From assembly GCA_019635735.1 (NCBI GenBank), contig JAHBYX010000004.1, positions 1-64,000 on the forward strand: DNA of 64,000 nucleotides. The letters are read 5' to 3'. A program made the position numbers and the translations under genes. The stretch comes from Mesorhizobium sp. GTDB taxonomy: Bacteria; Pseudomonadota; Alphaproteobacteria; Rhizobiales; Rhizobiaceae. Shown in pieces: positions 61,819 to 64,000 of this stretch. The notes under the pieces were generated by a model. That model was given only the letters and a program-made list of their open reading frames with translations. It did no database searches and had not been told where the DNA came from. Numbering within the stretch: position 1 is the first letter of the stretch; the number at the start of each line of letters is the position of its first letter.

Positions 61819-62808
61819 CTACAGCGCCCGCACCGTCACCGGTGCCGGCTTCTCGATCTCCAGCGGATTGCGCAGCGGCAGGCCGAAGCCGTCGGCCTCG
61901 ATCTCGAACACGTCGCCCGCGCCGGTGCGGATGCCGTCGGCAAAGGACAGCGTTGCGGTGCCGAACATGTGCACATGCACGTCGCCCGGCTGGCGGAACA
62001 AGCCATACTTGAAATGGTGATGCTCCAGGTTGGCGATGGTGTGGGACATGTTGTCCTCGCCCGACAGGAACGGCTTTTCCCAGATGGTCACGCCCTTGCG
62101 GCGGATTCGCGAGCGGCCGCGCACGTCGGCGGGGAGGGGGCCGATGAGGATCTCGGGGCCGAAGGCGGCGTTGCGCAGCTTCGAATGCGCCAGATAGAGG
62201 TAGTTGACGCGCTCGGTGACGTGGTCCGAGAACTCGTTCGACAGGGCGAAGCCGACGCGGAAAGGCGTGCCGTCGTCGCCGATGACGTAGATGCCGGCGA
62301 TCTCGGGTTCCTCTCCGGCATCCTCGGCGAAGGCCGGCGAGACGAGGGGAGCGCCGGGGGCAGCCACCATCGAGCCGTTGCCCTTGTAGAACCATTCCGG
62401 CTGGACGCCCGGCTCGCCGCCGCCCGGCTTGCCGCCTTCGAGGCCCATGCGGAACATCTTCATGGAATCGGTCAGCGTCTCCTCGCCTGTCTCGAGCTTC
62501 TTGTGCATGGCGTCGCGGGTGGATGCCGAGCCGAGATGGGTGAGGCCCGTGCCGGTGAGGTGGAGGTGGGCGGGGTCCGGATGGTGGATCGGCGAGCGCA
62601 CGCGGCCCTGGCGATAGGCGAGCTCGAGGTCGACGTCGGCGCCGAGGCCCCGCTGCAGCACGAGTTCCTCCAGCCCCTTGTTGGTCCGTGCCGCTTCGAG
62701 CGCCAGCGCATAGACGGACGCGGCACCCTCGACGAGGCGCACGCGGTCCTCGTGGCGCGCCAGAACCCTGATGCGGCCGGTTTCGTCGACGATCTGGGAC
62801 AAAAGCAT
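61819..62808 (-). CDS. gguC: GguC / AraD1-family fumarylacetoacetase-like enzyme
   Basis: 329 aa from ATG 62808. C-terminal FAH-type domain (RIRRKGVTIWEKPFLSGEDNMSH is the start, FMFGTATLSFADG-like end) with the metal-binding acidic residues in SNEFSDHVTE. In Agrobacterium gguC follows chvE-gguA-gguB; AraD1 relatives are L-2-keto-3-deoxyarabonate dehydratases in the non-phosphorylative arabinose route. It follows a sugar permease gene here, consistent with that locus. Confidence 0.85.
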   Translation of the reverse strand: MLLSQIVDETGRIRVLARHEDRVRLVEGAASVYALALEAARTNKGLEELVLQRGLGADVDLELAYRQGRVRSPIHHPDPAHLHLTGTGLTHLGSASTRDAMHKKLETGEETLTDSMKMFRMGLEGGKPGGGEPGVQPEWFYKGNGSMVAAPGAPLVSPAFAEDAGEEPEIAGIYVIGDDGTPFRVGFALSNEFSDHVTERVNYLYLAHSKLRNAAFGPEILIGPLPADVRGRSRIRRKGVTIWEKPFLSGEDNMSHTIANLEHHHFKYGLFRQPGDVHVHMFGTATLSFADGIRTGAGDVFEIEADGFGLPLRNPLEIEKPAPVTVRAL

Positions 62809-62940
62809 CTGTCGTTTCCTTCCGGTTCGCCGGACCTTGCCGGCAAAGCTCCGCCGTTTGCGGGGCGTCATGGCGCCGCCGCGTTCCAAGCCGGGCTCGT
62901 GCTGTTCCTCACAAGGCGGTTTCGGTCGTCCTCCCGAAGC

Positions 62941-64000
62941 TTACGCCTTCTTCTTGTTGTAGAGATCGAAGGCGACCGCGCCGAGCAGCACCAGGCCCTT
63001 GATGACCTGCTGCCAGTCGATGTTGATGCCCATGATCCCCATTCCGTTGTTCATGACGCCCATGATGAAGGCGCCGATAACGGCACCCGCGACCTCGCCG
63101 ACGCCGCCCATGGCCGACGCCCCACCGACGAAGACCGCGGCGATGACGTCGAGTTCCATGCCCGCGCCCGCCTTCGGCGTCGCCTGGTTGAGCCGGGCGG
63201 CGTAGATCAGGCCGGCCAGGCCCGCCAGCGCGCCCATGATGGAGAAGATGTAGAAGGTCAGCCGCTCGGTGTTGATGCCGGAGAGCGCCGCGGCCTTGAT
63301 GTTGCCCCCCATCGCGTAGATGCGGCGGCCGAAGGTCATCCGCTTGGTCAGGAAGACGAAGCCGGCGATCAGCACGCCCATGACGATCAGCACGTTGGGG
63401 AGGCCCTTGTACGAGGCGAACTTGTACATCAGGAACAGGATGATGCCGGCCAGCACGACGTTCTTGGCGATGAAGAAGCCGAAGGGCTCCGCCTCGTAGC
63501 CGTGGCTCTCGCGGTCGCGCCGGCTCTTCAGCGCGAACCACAGCATCAGCGCGACGATGAGGATACCGATGATCATCGTGGTCGCGTGCAGCACGATGCC
63601 GGTGCCGGGCGTCGGGTTGCCGGCCGCGTTGGGCGTTGGCGCGACGATCGTCCACGGACCGATGACGTCCGGGATGAAGCCGGCCGACAGCATCTGGAAC
63701 TCGGTCGGGAAGGGGCCGAGCGAGCGGCCGCCGAGCAGCCACAAAAGCAGGCCCTTGAACACCAGCATGCCGGCCAGCGTCACGATGAAGGAGGGAATCT
63801 TCATATAGGCGACGAAATAGCCCTGCGCGCCGCCGATCACCGCGCCCAGCGCAATACAGATCGCCGCCGCGAGGAATGGATTGAAGCCGTAGTCCACCAT
63901 CAGCACGGCCGCGGCCGCCCCGACGAAGCCGGCGACCGCGCCGACGGAGAGGTCTATATGGCCGGCGACGATGACCAGCAGCATGCCGAGCGCCATGACC
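62941..64000 (-). CDS. gguB: sugar ABC transporter permease (GguB / multiple monosaccharide type), partial
   Basis: At least 353 codons; the gene continues past the right edge, where the true start lies. BPD_transp_2-type permease with about ten helices: LLVIVAGHIDLSVGAVAGFVG (ABC-type core), VAYMKIPSFIVTLAGMLVF, RIYAMGGNIKAAALSGI (EAA-like loop), and GGASAMGGVGEVAGAVIGAFIMGV. Takes up arabinose, galactose, xylose and related sugars with GguA and ChvE, which should be just outside the window on the right. Confidence 0.9.
   Translation of the reverse strand, partial: VMALGMLLVIVAGHIDLSVGAVAGFVGAAAAVLMVDYGFNPFLAAAICIALGAVIGGAQGYFVAYMKIPSFIVTLAGMLVFKGLLLWLLGGRSLGPFPTEFQMLSAGFIPDVIGPWTIVAPTPNAAGNPTPGTGIVLHATTMIIGILIVALMLWFALKSRRDRESHGYEAEPFGFFIAKNVVLAGIILFLMYKFASYKGLPNVLIVMGVLIAGFVFLTKRMTFGRRIYAMGGNIKAAALSGINTERLTFYIFSIMGALAGLAGLIYAARLNQATPKAGAGMELDVIAAVFVGGASAMGGVGEVAGAVIGAFIMGVMNNGMGIMGINIDWQQVIKGLVLLGAVAFDLYNKKKA

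Overview
The window is a stretch of GC-rich chromosome (about 65% G+C by eye) from an alphaproteobacterium of the Hyphomicrobiales (Rhizobiales), most like the Phyllobacteriaceae/Mesorhizobium group. Evidence for this: a circularly permuted two-piece tmRNA gene with the tag ANDNYAEARLAA; the lineage-typical families BA14K, DUF1236, SspB-DUF4169-RHH and GguB/GguC; an EcfG-type general-stress promoter; a LOV/HWE-type histidine kinase; and dispersed palindromic repeats. Almost everything is single-copy core or common accessory chromosome. No phage, transposase, CRISPR array or large island is visible. The one compositional outlier is the first about 1.3 kb.

Layout. 0-1.3 kb: an AT-rich, probably acquired gene for a protein with a C-terminal TIR/nucleoside-deoxyribosyltransferase-like domain. 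1.3-4.1 kb: a UvrD/PcrA helicase carrying two in-frame copies of a dispersed palindromic repeat. 4.2-6.8 kb: a Cpx-like envelope-stress operon (Spy-like periplasmic protein, OmpR-type regulator, histidine kinase). 6.8-9.7 kb: small exported proteins, a VapBC toxin-antitoxin pair, DUF2218 and a glyoxalase-fold protein. 9.8-11.4 kb: a LovK/LovR-like light/redox sensor pair. 11.5-20 kb: thioesterase, FAD-linked oxidase, a giant AsmA-family protein, an AI-2E family transporter, and a Spy/DUF302 pair. 20-21.5 kb: SspB, DUF4169, an RHH protein and tmRNA. 21.6-30.6 kb: PaiB-like protein, thyA-DUF4424-folA, hflK-hflC-DUF2065-degP, and divergent serB/miaA. 30.7-34.1 kb: diguanylate cyclase, HerA-like ATPase and an EcfG-driven DUF1236 protein. 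34.1-36.8 kb: acetolactate synthase ilvBN behind an attenuator with a branched-chain-rich, apparently leaderless leader peptide. 36.9-48 kb: LysE exporter, an unknown envelope pair, a RecD-like helicase, pdxJ, kup, an SDR/HxlR divergent pair, an epimerase, a monooxygenase and a TetR regulator. 48.3-49.3 kb: ilvC. 49.4-54.6 kb: exported unknowns, two PilZ proteins (one behind a sigma-54 promoter), EEP nuclease/phosphatase, Nudix and transglutaminase. 54.7-57.9 kb: a split MacAB-type export system. 58-64 kb: PhzF, methyltransferase, tRNA-Lys(CUU), an MFS transporter and the gguC-gguB sugar-uptake locus, which runs off the right edge.

Functional links: branched-chain amino acid synthesis (ilvB, ilvN, ilvC); folate/thymidylate (thyA, folA); protein quality control (sspB, ssrA, hflKC, degP, Spy-like proteins); and envelope or general stress (Cpx-like operon, LOV kinase pair, EcfG promoter). 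The observations most worth following are the TIR/NDT-like gene, the palindromic repeats translated inside uvrD, the leaderless ilv leader peptide, the sigma-54/PilZ unit, and the LOV pair with a stress-type promoter. All assignments come from reading the sequence; no database search was run.
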